DNA of 10,587 nucleotides from Eimeria necatrix (lineage: Eukaryota > Apicomplexa > Conoidasida > Eucoccidiorida > Eimeriidae), in assembly GCF_000499385.1 (NCBI RefSeq), contig NW_013651746.1:1-10587 (forward strand), given 5' to 3'. Positions 1 to 7,486 of this stretch are shown here, one piece after another; positions within the stretch are counted from its first letter, which is position 1, and the number at the start of each line of letters is the position of its first letter. A program made the translations under genes and the position numbers. The notes beneath the pieces were generated by a model. The model saw only the letters and a program-made list of their open reading frames with translations, ran no database searches and was not told the origin of the DNA.

Positions 1-163
1 TCTGCTGCTTCTGCTGCTTCTGCTGCTTCTGCTGCTTCTGCTGCTTCTGCTGCTTCTGCTGCTTCTGCTGCTTCTGCTGCTTCTTCGCCTTCTCTTGACG
101 AGGCCCTCGGGGGGGTTTGCAAGGCCCTGGAAGCCGGCATAGCAGCAGACTTGGGGGCCCCCC

Positions 164-212
<49 letters not shown>

Positions 213-450
213 TGCGCAGCCAAGGCAAAAAAGCGCTTTCGGAGACAGCGAATGCAGCAGCATCGCGTGGACTGATGAAGCAGCAGAAGACACAGCCAGG
301 GGGGCCCCCCAGGGGGGCCCCCAGGGGGGCCCCCAGGGGGGCCCCCAGGGGGGCCCCCAGGGTCTGGGGGGCCCCCTGGGGGGCCCCCAGGGGGCCCCCC
401 TAGTGGAAGAGGAGAACAGCCAGCAGCAATATATGAAGTGGGCCTTTTAG
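1..450 (+). CDS. 3' end of an unidentified low-complexity protein gene (partial)
   Basis: One frame is open from the first base and ends at TAG (448-450), so about 149 C-terminal residues are visible and the start lies outside the window. It opens with a Ser-Ala-Ala tripeptide repeat, followed by a more complex stretch containing SLDEALGGVCKALEAG. A run of 14 alanines (residues 57-70, all GCA) is followed by a mixed acidic stretch (GDSECSSIAWTDEAAEDT). Next comes a Gly-Gly-Pro-Gln repeat encoded by a G/C 12-mer array, and the tail LVEEENSQQQYMKWAF. No domain is recognised. The abrupt switch to AT-rich DNA after the stop suits a gene end. There is no in-frame ATG before the alanine run, so a short self-contained gene is unlikely and this is probably a last exon. 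It could still be a chance open frame, because repeats keep frames open. Confidence is moderate. Confidence 0.45.
298..400. repeat. G/C 12-mer tandem array encoding Gly-Gly-Pro-Gln
   Basis: Units of the form GGGGGGCCCCCA repeat about five times in near-perfect form, then in degenerate form around a GGTCTGG interruption. The period of 12 preserves the reading frame and gives Pro-Gln-Gly-Gly. Each unit is almost self-complementary, so single strands could form hairpins, and the G-runs on both strands could also form quadruplexes. Confidence 0.85.
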
Positions 451-846
451 GGTTTTTGCAAAAATGAAAAAATAAATAAATAAATAAATAAGATTAAAAG
501 AAATGAAAAAGAATAAATGAAATAGAGAGAGATTAAATTAAATGATGGGAGATTTAATTAAATTAAAAAGATTGAAAGAAATAAAAAAGGATTAAATGGG
601 AAAAATAATAAATTAAATTAAAAGAAATAAAAGAAGTAAAAGAAATGAAAAGAGATATGTGAAAAATAAAAATTAATTAAATTCAATTTTATACTTTTAA
701 ATGAAAAAGAGCGATTGAACGGAAAACAAATTAAAATGAATTAAAATGAATTAAAATGAATTAAAATGAATTAAAAATAAAATTAAATAAAATTAAATTA
801 AATTAAATTAAATTAAATTAAATTAAATTAAATTAAATTAAATTAA
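451..846. repeat. AT-rich intergenic DNA with simple repeats
   Basis: No credible gene is seen here. The stretch has an (AAAT)n run near 470-490, A/G-rich patches, about four copies of a GAATTAAAAT decamer near 734-775, and an (AATTA)n pentamer array from about 785 to 846 that abuts the next CTG island. AATAAA-like words shortly after the upstream stop could act as polyadenylation signals, but in this composition they are expected by chance. Confidence 0.8.
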
Positions 847-850
847 AAGC

Positions 851-1616
851 ACTAGAGCAGCAGCCCAGAAAAGTGCAGAAGCAAAAAGAGTCACTGCAGC
901 AGAAGGAGACTCTAAACAGATCCTCTTTGCTGCTGCTGCTGCTGCTGCTGCTGCTGTCTGCTGCTGCTGCTGTCTGCTGCTGCTGCTGTCTGCTGCTGCT
1001 GCTGTCTGCTGCTGCTGCTGCAGGCAGAACAGCATTTTAGTGTCCCTCAGCAGCAATGTTTCCTCGTGGCTGCAGCAGGAAAAAGTGCTGCGGCTGAGTG
1101 TCAATTTCAAGATCAGAGAAAGGTTTGCTGCTGCTGCTGCTGCTGCTGTCTGCTGCTGCTGTTGTGCTGCTGCTGCTGTCTGCTTCTGCTGCTGTCTCCT
1201 TCTCCTGCTGCTGTCTCCCCCTGCTGCTGCTGTTCTCGTGCTGCTGCTGCTGTTCTCGTGCTGCTGCTGCTGTTCTCGTGCTGCTGCCGCTGTTCTGCTG
1301 CTGCTGCTGTCTGCTGCTGCTGCTGTCCCTTCGATGTCCGTTTCTTTTTCTTCTTCTGGCTCACGCTGCTGCTGCTGCTGCCTCTGCTCGCTGCTGCTGT
1401 CTTTCTTTGCTGCTGCTGCTGCTATATTTCTTTGCTGCTGCTTTGCTGCTATCTCCCTTTGCTGCGGCTGCTCTCTCTCTTCGCCGCAGCTGCTACCTCC
1501 CGTTGCAGCTGCTGCTATTTCTGCTGCTGCTGCTACCACTTTGCTGCTGCTGTTGCCGTCCTCCTTTGCTGCTGCTGCAATCTCTGCTGCTGCTGCTGCT
1601 GCTGCTGCTAATATTT
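851..1616. repeat. CTG-rich repeat island with no assigned gene
   Basis: CTG/GCT runs read on the + strand, with short non-repetitive islands at about 850-930, 1021-1125, 1330-1360 and 1616-1665. Long frames are open on both strands because pure CTG or CAG contains no stop codon. The longest minus-strand frame (1662 to 838) would be 274 residues of mixed Ala, Gln, Ser, Glu and Arg, but it begins at GTG and its islands resemble no known domain. On the + strand the island at 850-930 reads as a charged segment in more than one frame. I cannot choose a strand or claim a gene. Spliced exons of an unseen gene remain possible. Confidence 0.7.
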
Positions 1617-1680
1617 TTCTCTCTCTCAACCGACTCATTACCTCTCTGGCAGCCTCTTTCACATTATGATTATTACAAAC

Positions 1681-1749
<69 letters not shown>

Positions 1750-1771
1750 TTATTTATTTATTTATTTATTT
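1681..1771. repeat. (TTTA)n tetranucleotide array
   Basis: Almost uninterrupted TTTA repeats of about 90 bases, with slippage points near 1718 and 1750. It is T-rich on the + strand and directly precedes a TAG at 1771-1773, so it could serve as a pyrimidine-rich tract before a splice acceptor. Confidence 0.9.
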
Positions 1772-1883
1772 AGCTGTCAGGTCCCTCGACTCTTTCATTG
1801 GCCGCGCCGCCCACCTGCAGTTTCTTGAGAACGAGGCTTTCATGCGTTTGTTGTTTCTTTCAAATCCGCATTTATTTAAATAA
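1772..1883 (+). other. Non-repetitive island, possible terminal exon
   Basis: About 100 bases of balanced composition sit between a (TTTA)n array and a (TAAA)n array. After a TAG acceptor (1771-1773), or a CAG acceptor (1778-1780), the + strand reads through RSLDSFIGRAAHLQFLENE to a TAA at 1881-1883, a protein-like segment of about 36 residues. No upstream exon can be joined with confidence and the peptide is not recognised. The minus strand gives only short frames here. It may be a last exon, a remnant of one, or chance. Confidence 0.2.
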
Positions 1884-1965
1884 ATAAATAAATAAATAAA
1901 TGAAAAATAAAAAACAAATTAATTATTTATTATTTAATAATAATAAATCAATAAATAAATACACG
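1872..1965. repeat. (TAAA)n and mixed AT tract
   Basis: TAAA repeats (about 1872-1900) are the inverted complement of the TTTA array before the island at 1772-1872. They are followed by irregular A/T DNA with TTATTTA and AATAAT words. No gene is seen. Confidence 0.8.
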
Positions 1966-1996
1966 AGGCGGTCGTAACGAGGGGCGTTTTGTCATT

Positions 1997-1999
<3 letters not shown>

Positions 2000-2041
<42 letters not shown>
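2000..2041. repeat. (CTG)14 run
   Basis: Fourteen perfect CTG units, followed by a mixed GCAGCAGGCTGC segment that can fold back on it. The DNA on both sides (to about 2235) is AT-rich, with no gene that I can support. Confidence 0.9.
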
Positions 2042-2042
<1 letters not shown>

Positions 2043-2233
2043 AGCAGGCTGCGCTGCTGCAGCAGCAGCCCGAGGGCTGTAGACAAATTCTTTCATTAAA
2101 AGGCATTTTTGTAACATTTTTAAATAAATAGAAATACTTTTTGAAATAAATAAAAATACTTTTCAAAGTAAATAATAATACTTTTTAGATGAGATTCACA
2201 ATGTGGACTTGCCTTAGCCTTAGGGGGTTGTAG

Positions 2234-2236
<3 letters not shown>

Positions 2237-2276
<40 letters not shown>

Positions 2277-2345
2277 CAACAGCAGCAGCAGAAGCAGCAG
2301 CATCAGCAGCCGCAGCGAAGGCAGCAGCAGCAGCAGCAGCAGCAA
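2237..2345. repeat. CAG repeat block
   Basis: CAG runs are broken by CAACAG, AAGCAG and CATCAG variants. The + strand could encode Gln, Ala or Ser runs, but no convincing exon boundaries were found. About 65 bases of non-repetitive sequence follow, leading into the telomere-like block. Confidence 0.85.
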
Positions 2346-2413
2346 AAGAGCTGCTGCTTTTGTTCGGGAGAAGACGCAGGCGCAGTCGGACAGTCTCGGG
2401 TCTCTTCGAGTTC

Positions 2414-2470
2414 AGGGTTTAGGGTCTAGGGTTTAGGGTTTAGGGTTTAGGGTTTAGGGTTTAGGGTTTA
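2414..2470 (+). repeat. Internal telomere-like array (AGGGTTT, about 8 units)
   Basis: Eight consecutive heptamers, seven AGGGTTT and one AGGGTCT (second unit). The block is short, internal and flanked by CAG-rich and AT-rich DNA, so it is not a chromosome end. Interstitial copies of this heptamer are typical of Eimeria repeat-rich segments. Confidence 0.92.
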
Positions 2471-3120
2471 GACCTGCAGCGTGTGCAAATGTATAAATGT
2501 GCTTTTAAAAACAGAAATAAAGGTGTAAGACAAATGAATTAACTTTTGCATTTTTAAATTTCATTTTTTGCATTTAAATCTTTTATTAATTATTTAATTA
2601 TTTACTTATTTAATTATTTAATTATTTAATTATTTAATCATTTGATATTTAATTATTTAATTATTTTATTTTAATCATTTAACTGTTAAATTCCTTTAAT
2701 TTAAAATTTGTTTATTTGCATATCTTTGTGGCTCTTCGTTTCCGAATTAGTTTTTAATTTCTTTTATTTGCATTTAATTTACTTTTTGAATTATTTAAAA
2801 CTTTATTTGCATTTAATTTATATTTCATTATTTAATTCTTTTTCTCTATCTGCATTAAATTGCATTTCTTTTCTCTTCATTTTAATTCTTTTTGTCTTTT
2901 TGTTTCTTCTTTTCACATTTTCATTCCTTTTCTATTTTATTTTTTATTTGTATCTTTATTTTTATTTGTTTTTATGTTTTCATTTTCATTTTTATTTATT
3001 TTCATATTTTTATATTCTTTCACTTTCATATTTTTGTATTTATTTATTTTCATATTTTTATTTTCATTTATATTTCCTATTGCATTCACACCAAAATTAA
3101 AACTGCACTCACATTTATTG
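2471..3120. repeat. AT-rich, gene-free stretch
   Basis: Contains TTAATTAT-type repeats (about 2585-2670), then T-rich DNA with CATTT and TTTCAT words. Open frames encode only runs of Phe, Ile, Tyr and Leu, which is a composition effect. No RNA gene or conserved motif was recognised. Confidence 0.8.
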
Positions 3121-3470
3121 TTATATTTTATATTTATATTTATTTGTATATTTATATTTATATTTATATTTATATTTATATTTATATTTATATTTATATT
3201 TATATTTATATTTATGTTTATATTTATATTTTGTGTTTATATTTTGTATTTATATTTGTATTTATATTTATATTTTGTATTTATATTTCTTTTTGTATTT
3301 ATATTTATATCTATATCTATACGTATATTTATATTTACATTTATTTTTGTATTTATATTTATATTTACATTTATTTTTGTATTTATATTTATATTTATAT
3401 TTATATTTATTTTTGTATTTATATCTATGTGCATATTTGCATGTATATTTGCATTTATATTTATTTTATA
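3121..3470. repeat. (TTTATA)n hexamer array with 30-base higher-order units
   Basis: A long TTTATA array on the + strand with TTTTTGTA interruptions. Near 3338-3397 a 30-base unit (five hexamers in length) recurs with a matching C at 3338 and 3368, showing that the array has expanded in blocks. Reading frames give alternating Phe-Ile or Tyr-Ile and are not credible proteins. AT-rich DNA without a gene continues to about 3600. Confidence 0.88.
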
Positions 3471-3602
3471 TCCACCTCCATTTACATCTCCAATTATATT
3501 TTCACTTACAGTTTCATTTGCACTTCAAATTGTTTTATTTTATTTATTTTTATTTTATTTTTATTTATTTTTTATTTTGAAAATCGAGAATTTGAAATGA
3601 AG

Positions 3603-3790
3603 TCCAAATGCATGCAAATGGCCCTTTTGGGGCTGTGGGCCATTTAAGGGCGAAAATAATTCAACTGGGGCTTTTGCAGAAATCCAAACTCTCTCTAAAT
3701 GCATGCGTGTGGGGCCCCACACGCATGCATGCATGCGGGGCCCCCTGCATGCATGCAGTGGGTTCCAAATGCATGCATGCGCATGCAAAG
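3603..3790. promoter_or_regulatory. GCATGC motif cluster, possible regulatory patch
   Basis: At least eight overlapping TGCATGC motifs occur in under 200 bases, several within a recurring CCAAATGCATGC or CTAAATGCATGC context. They alternate with GGGGCCCC palindromes. TGCATGC-type words are known binding sites of apicomplexan AP2-family transcription factors and are enriched upstream of genes in coccidia and Plasmodium. No gene start just downstream is certain, so a regulatory role is inference. Simple-repeat growth of ATGC is the alternative. Confidence 0.4.
3699..3730. repeat. 32-base perfect palindrome
   Basis: The sequence is perfectly self-complementary around GGGGCCCC (3711-3718), with arms ATGCATGCGTGT and ACACGCATGCAT. 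A second, imperfect palindrome of the same design is centred near 3740. Either could extrude as a cruciform or act as a dimer binding site. Confidence 0.92.
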
Positions 3791-3859
3791 AACGGGCCCA
3801 AGTTGCTGTGTAGGGGCAGCAACGCCACAAATGGTATATTTCTCTGTTGCCGTGGCTGC

Positions 3860-3892
<33 letters not shown>

Positions 3893-4053
3893 CGGCAGCA
3901 ACAGCAGCAGCAGCAGCACAAGTAGCAGCAAGCACATGCTTTTGCACCAGCGGAAGTTGCAGAGAACAGCAGTGGCTGGTGCTGCTGCTTCTGCTGCAGT
4001 AGCAGCAGCAGCTGCTGTTGCTTCATGCTGCTGCTGCTGCTGCTGCTGCTGCT
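3860..4053. repeat. CAG block switching to CTG block
   Basis: CAG repeats run to about 3930. After a short non-repetitive stretch (about 3930-3975) the + strand changes to GCT/CTG repeats up to 4053. The two halves are complementary and could pair. No supported gene was found. Confidence 0.8.
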
Positions 4054-4113
4054 GGCCTCCAAAACCCTTCTAAACTTCACTTTAAACAGTCCCTCAGCAG
4101 CCTTCAAAAACCT

Positions 4114-4141
4114 AATTTAGGGTTTAGGGTTAGGGTTTGGG
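4114..4141 (+). repeat. Short telomere-like block
   Basis: About three and a half TTTAGGG-type units, one of them shortened to TTAGGG and the last reading TTTGGG. It lies between two trinucleotide-repeat regions in the same orientation as the block at 2414-2470. Confidence 0.85.
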
Positions 4142-4189
4142 AGCCTCGAAAGAAACGACGGCTTCCGTGCCGTTCGCTGCACCGGCAGC

Positions 4190-4812
4190 AGCAGCCGCCG
4201 CTGCTGCTGCTGTCGCAGCAGGCAGCTGCAGCAACTGCAGCAGCAGCTGCAGCAGCAGCAACTGCAGCAGCAGCTGCAGCAGCTGCTGCTGCTGTTGATT
4301 CCCCTGCAGCTACTGCTGCTGACGCTGCGGGAGCCCTCATCTGCAGCTACTGCTGCTACAGCATGATTGGCTGCTGCAGCAGGATTAGCTGCTGCAGCAG
4401 CATTAGCTGCTGCAGCAGCATTAGCTGCTGCTGCAGGATTAGCTACTGCAGCAGCAGCAGCTAGTTCGGTTACTGCTGCTCCATCGGCAGCGAATGCTAC
4501 CGCTGCTGCAGCCATATTTGTTGCTGCTGCTGCTGCTGCAGCCATATTTATTGCTGCTGCTGCTGCTGCGGCTACTCTCGTTGTTGATGCTGCTGCAGCT
4601 GCTTCCTGCTGCTACAGCTGCTTCGACTGATGCTGTCGTGCAGCAGCTTCCTTTGCTGCTGCAGCAGCTGCTTTAATCGCTGCAGCAGCAGCAGCTACGT
4701 CTGCTGCTGCGGCTGCAGCAGCTCTTTCTGCTGCTGCAGCCTCTGCTGCAGCCGCTGCTTCAAACCGCCGCCGCAGCAGCAGCAGCAGCTACTTCCACTG
4801 CTCCTGCTGCAG
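4190..4812. repeat. Mixed CAG/CTG/GCAGCT repeat region with Ala-rich frames
   Basis: GCAGCTGC palindromic words alternate with CAG and CTG runs, and frames are open on both strands. The most orderly frame is on the minus strand from about 4606 down to 4117. It is Ala-rich with spaced Asn, Met and Thr (for example INMAAAA and TNMAAAA, from a 30-base duplication at about 4511-4570) and the 18-base repeat described separately. It is on the same strand as the gene ending at 4813 and just downstream, but I could not splice the two in frame. It may be an exon of another gene or only repeat DNA. Confidence 0.6.
4366..4455. repeat. 18-base tandem repeat, 5 copies
   Basis: Five head-to-tail copies of a unit close to ATTAGCTGCTGCAGCAGC, starting at 4366, 4384, 4402, 4420 and 4438. 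The period is a multiple of three and gives a six-residue Ala/Asn unit on the minus strand or an Ala/Leu unit on the + strand. That would fit coding DNA but does not prove it. Confidence 0.85.
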
Positions 4813-4815
4813 CTA

Positions 4816-4852
<37 letters not shown>

Positions 4853-5008
4853 AGGTCTAGGAACCACTGGGGCTCCTTGAACCAGCGGGGTTTGTTTGAA
4901 ATGAAAGGCAAAGGCTGCATGGCTGGCAGTTTGCTGCTGCCCAGCAGCAAATAAAGTTCTTCGCGGCACTGCAGCAGCCCCTGCACCACGCGGCGGCAGA
5001 ACAGGTCC

Positions 5009-5051
<43 letters not shown>

Positions 5052-5502
5052 CTGCTGCTGGCGGTGCCGCTGCTGCGGAAGACGCGGGGTGCGCTGCGGA
5101 CCCAGCAGCTGCAGCGGAAGCAGCAGGAGCTGCTGCAGCGGAAGCAGCAGGAGCTGCAGCAGCAGCAGGAGCTGCAGCAGCAGCAGCAGCAGCAGCAGCG
5201 GGAGAGGCTGCAGCAGCAGACTCCTCCTCTATGAGCTGGGCCAGCAGCAGCTCGTCGCTGCTGCACTGCTCGCGCAGCAGCTTCGCGAGGTCGTAGCACT
5301 TCCAGCCTTCAGTTTCTTTGCTGGTTTGCTGCATGTGCTGCTGCCACAGTTTGCTGCTGCTGCTGCTGCTGCGCCGCTGCTGCAGCAGCAGCCACACCAT
5401 CAAACCCCCATTAAAAGCAAGAGAGCCATAAATCAACTTGTGGGCCAACGGCATGCAAGACCACGCCGCTCGGAAGCCCCGCAGTTGCTCCTTCAAACCC
5501 AT
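4813..5502 (-). CDS. Unrecognised single-pass membrane protein with internal Ala-rich tract
   Basis: A single frame of 229 residues runs from ATG (5502-5500, context GCAGGGATGG) to TAG (4815-4813). Residues 1-22 are basic (MGLKEQLRGFRAAW). Residues about 23-40 (LIYGSLAFNGGLMVWLLL) form one likely membrane span, followed by a Ser run. Residues 51-95 are mixed and charged (KETEGWKCYDLAKLLREQ, then ELLLAQLIEEE). An Ala-rich tract spans about 96-162. The tail is non-repetitive (EDLFCRRVVQGLLQCREEL, LPAMQPLPFISNKPRWF, EPQWFLDL) and ends in a glutamine run plus Lys. The non-repetitive ends on both sides of the tract argue for a real protein. The frame stays open upstream of the ATG but has no other Met, so 5502 is preferred. 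A short hydrophobic anchor near a basic N-terminus fits a small organelle or endomembrane protein, but location and function are unknown. An AA|GTAGCT donor overlaps the stop, so a further exon cannot be excluded. Confidence 0.6.
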
Positions 5503-5504
5503 CC

Positions 5505-5526
5505 CTGCTGCTGCTGCTGCTGCTGC

Positions 5527-5561
<35 letters not shown>

Positions 5562-5667
5562 TGCTGATAGGGCTAGTTGTGGGGGTTGGGGGGCCGCTGG
5601 CGGTGCGGCTGGATGCTGCTGCTGCTTACTAGGCGGCAGTTTTGGGAGGCGCCGCAGCGGCAGCCGT

Positions 5668-5712
<45 letters not shown>
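5505..5712. repeat. CTG run, G-rich spacer, CAG run
   Basis: CTG repeats (about 5505-5566) lie just upstream of the minus-strand ATG. They are followed by a G-rich spacer with GGGGGTTGGGGGG and then a CAG run (about 5671-5710). The two runs are inverted relative to each other. On the minus strand this would be 5' untranslated or promoter DNA of the gene at 5502, but no core promoter motif was recognised. Confidence 0.75.
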
Positions 5713-5714
<2 letters not shown>

Positions 5715-5723
5715 GGCCTCTGA

Positions 5724-5807
5724 ATCAATGAATACTCCCCTGTAACTTCAGGACATAAGGCACACACCGCCTGCGTGAGAAACCTCTGGGCTGGTGTTGC
5801 TACCGTG

Positions 5808-5847
<40 letters not shown>

Positions 5848-6065
5848 TTGCAGCAGCTGGTGTTGCTGCAGCTGCTGCGACGCCCGTTGCTGCAGCAATT
5901 GCTGCTGCTCCTCAGACTAACTCTGGAGCTGCAGCAGCAAATATTGATGCTGCTTCCACTCCCTTTTTTGTAGATGGGGAGAGACAGCAGCCGCCCCCGC
6001 AGACAAGAGCATCGAGGCGGCTTACAGCGGAGCAGCAGCAGCAGCAGCAGCAGAAGCAGCAATAG
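5724..6065 (+). other. Unassigned open frame, possible Ala/Gln-rich exon
   Basis: On the + strand the frame is open after a TGA (5721-5723) to TAG (6063-6065), with no ATG start. It reads a mixed segment (HKAHTACVRNLWAGVATV), an Ala-rich stretch with Gly-Val spacers, another mixed segment (NIDAASTPFFVDGERQQ, then RASRRLTAEQ) and a Gln run. The mixed islands are protein-like, but no domain is recognised and neither splice site is convincing. It may be an exon of a divergently transcribed gene next to the minus-strand gene, or a chance frame. Confidence 0.2.
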
Positions 6066-6240
6066 CTGCAGCAGCTGCCGCAGCCACACTCTTCCACACA
6101 GGCCAGCTTAAATACAAGGAAAATCAATAAATAAACTATTTAATATAAAAAACATAGAAGATGCATTAGAAGAAGCGGCAGCAGCGTGAGGGGGGCCTCG
6201 TCTAGCTGCTGCTGCTCCTGCTGGATGGCGTTGCGGCAGC
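6066..6240. other. Short AT-rich and mixed spacer
   Basis: Contains AATAAATAAAC near 6126 and A-rich DNA to about 6170, then a GC-rich patch with CTG repeats. AATAAA here could be a polyadenylation signal for a + strand transcript ending at about 6065, but this is only a possibility. Confidence 0.4.
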
Positions 6241-7048
6241 ATGCAGCAGCAGCAGCAGCAGCAGCAACTGCTGCTGCTGCTGCTGCCAGAACTGCAACAG
6301 TTGGAACTTCAACAGCGCATCGATTTAAGACGGCCTTTTATATTTTCTTACACGTTTTGTAGAGGCAGCAAAGTTGCAGCAGCGGTTGCCTTCGTTGTGC
6401 CGTTCGCTGAGTCGCGGCAGCAGCAGCAGCAACTGCAGCAGCAGCAGCGGCAGCAGCGGGAACTGACGCGGCTGCTGCAGCGCTTGCTTGGCCCCTCCTC
6501 TAGGGAGGTCGCTTCGTAGCTTTGACTTTTCGCAGTCTCGGTGCTGCGCAGCAGCAGCAGCAGCAGCAGCAGCAGGGTGGAGCCGCAGGGGCACAAGCAG
6601 TGCGGGCTGGCTGGGTTTGCTGCATCTGAGCCGCTGCTGCTGCTGCTGCTGCTGCAGCGGAGCAGCAACTTGAGGAGCATCTCGCGCGCTGGTGGGTGTC
6701 TTCCTGTTGTGTCTCTTTGCCGCAGGACGTGAGCGCAGCAGCTGCAGCAGCAGCAGCAGCAGCAGGCGCAGCAGCAGGCGCAGCAGCAGGAGCAGCAGCA
6801 AACTTCGAGGCACTGCAGCATGCCCCCAAAGCCCCAGAGGTACTGCTAACTCTTCCTGTAATGCCCTAGTCAGCCTGGCTTTCGTGTCTTTTGTTTTTCT
6901 CCTTTTGCTGCTGCTGTGTCTCTTGCTGCTGCACCTCAACTGCTGCTGCACCTCCTGCTGCTGTTTCTCTCTGTCTCCTGTCCCCCCCAAGGCGGCTGCC
7001 GCCGCGCGGCCGCAGCGCAGCAGCCCCCCCGCTCCCGGCCCCCCCCCC

Positions 7049-7098
<50 letters not shown>
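6241..7098 (+). other. Region upstream of the FHA gene with candidate exons
   Basis: CAG-rich segments lie between sequences that look like splice sites on the + strand. A T-rich tract and TAG acceptor (6360-6362) precede a frame reading GSKVAAAVAFVVPFAESR and then a Gln-rich stretch with RQQRELTRLLQRLLGPSSRE, which ends at a possible donor (GAG|GTCGCT at 6508). Another acceptor and donor bound 6726-6839. A strong pyrimidine tract and AAG acceptor lie near 6960-6991, just before the FHA frame. These could be 5' exons of the FHA gene, but the joins I tried do not keep one frame into it. The simpler view is 5' untranslated DNA with spliced leader-side exons, or no exons at all. Confidence 0.3.
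6726..6839 (+). other. Candidate exon between good splice signals
   Basis: A pyrimidine-rich tract ending TTTGCCGCAG precedes 6726, and CCAGAG|GTACTG marks a donor at 6840. The 114 bases are exactly 38 codons: Ala runs broken by Gly, then NFEALQHAPKAPE. The downstream acceptor near 6991 would not put this exon in the FHA frame, so its gene is unknown. Confidence 0.22.
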
Positions 7099-7099
<1 letters not shown>

Positions 7100-7257
7100 T
7101 GGCCTACCTCGTCGAATTCAGCCAAGATGGCAGCGTGCTGCAGCAGTGGAAGCTGCGGGGAGGCCGCTGCTACTCTGTGGGGCGCAACACGAGCTGCAGC
7201 ATAGTGCTGCCGCACATAAGCATATCGCGGCGGCACGCGCTGCTGCTGCTGCGGCAG

Positions 7258-7298
<41 letters not shown>

Positions 7299-7447
7299 CC
7301 TCGCCGAACTCCACGAACTCGGCGCTGTTAATGGCACTTCTGTCGACGGAAAAAGACTCAAAAATAATTCAGTTGTTGCTCTCAAAGAAGGCGCAGAAAT
7401 CCTCTTCGGAGAAAACCCCAACGCCTACAAGCTGCTGCAAGGTGCGC

Positions 7448-7486
<39 letters not shown>

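Noticed and set aside
838..1662. Minus-strand 274-residue frame in the CTG island
   Set aside because: It starts at GTG, has no domain, and competes with equally long frames on the other strand, so it is kept only as a note in the repeat entry.
2414..2470. True telomere or chromosome end
   Set aside because: The telomere-like blocks are short, internal and present in both orientations, with non-telomeric DNA on both sides.
2708..3647. Plus-strand frames of 115-251 residues rich in Phe, Ile and Tyr
   Set aside because: They are direct translations of T-rich DNA and the TTTATA array in all three frames, so they are not proteins.
6325..7314. Minus-strand 329-residue frame
   Set aside because: It overlaps the FHA exon in antisense and is mostly homopolymer. 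The sense strand shows a recognisable FHA domain instead.
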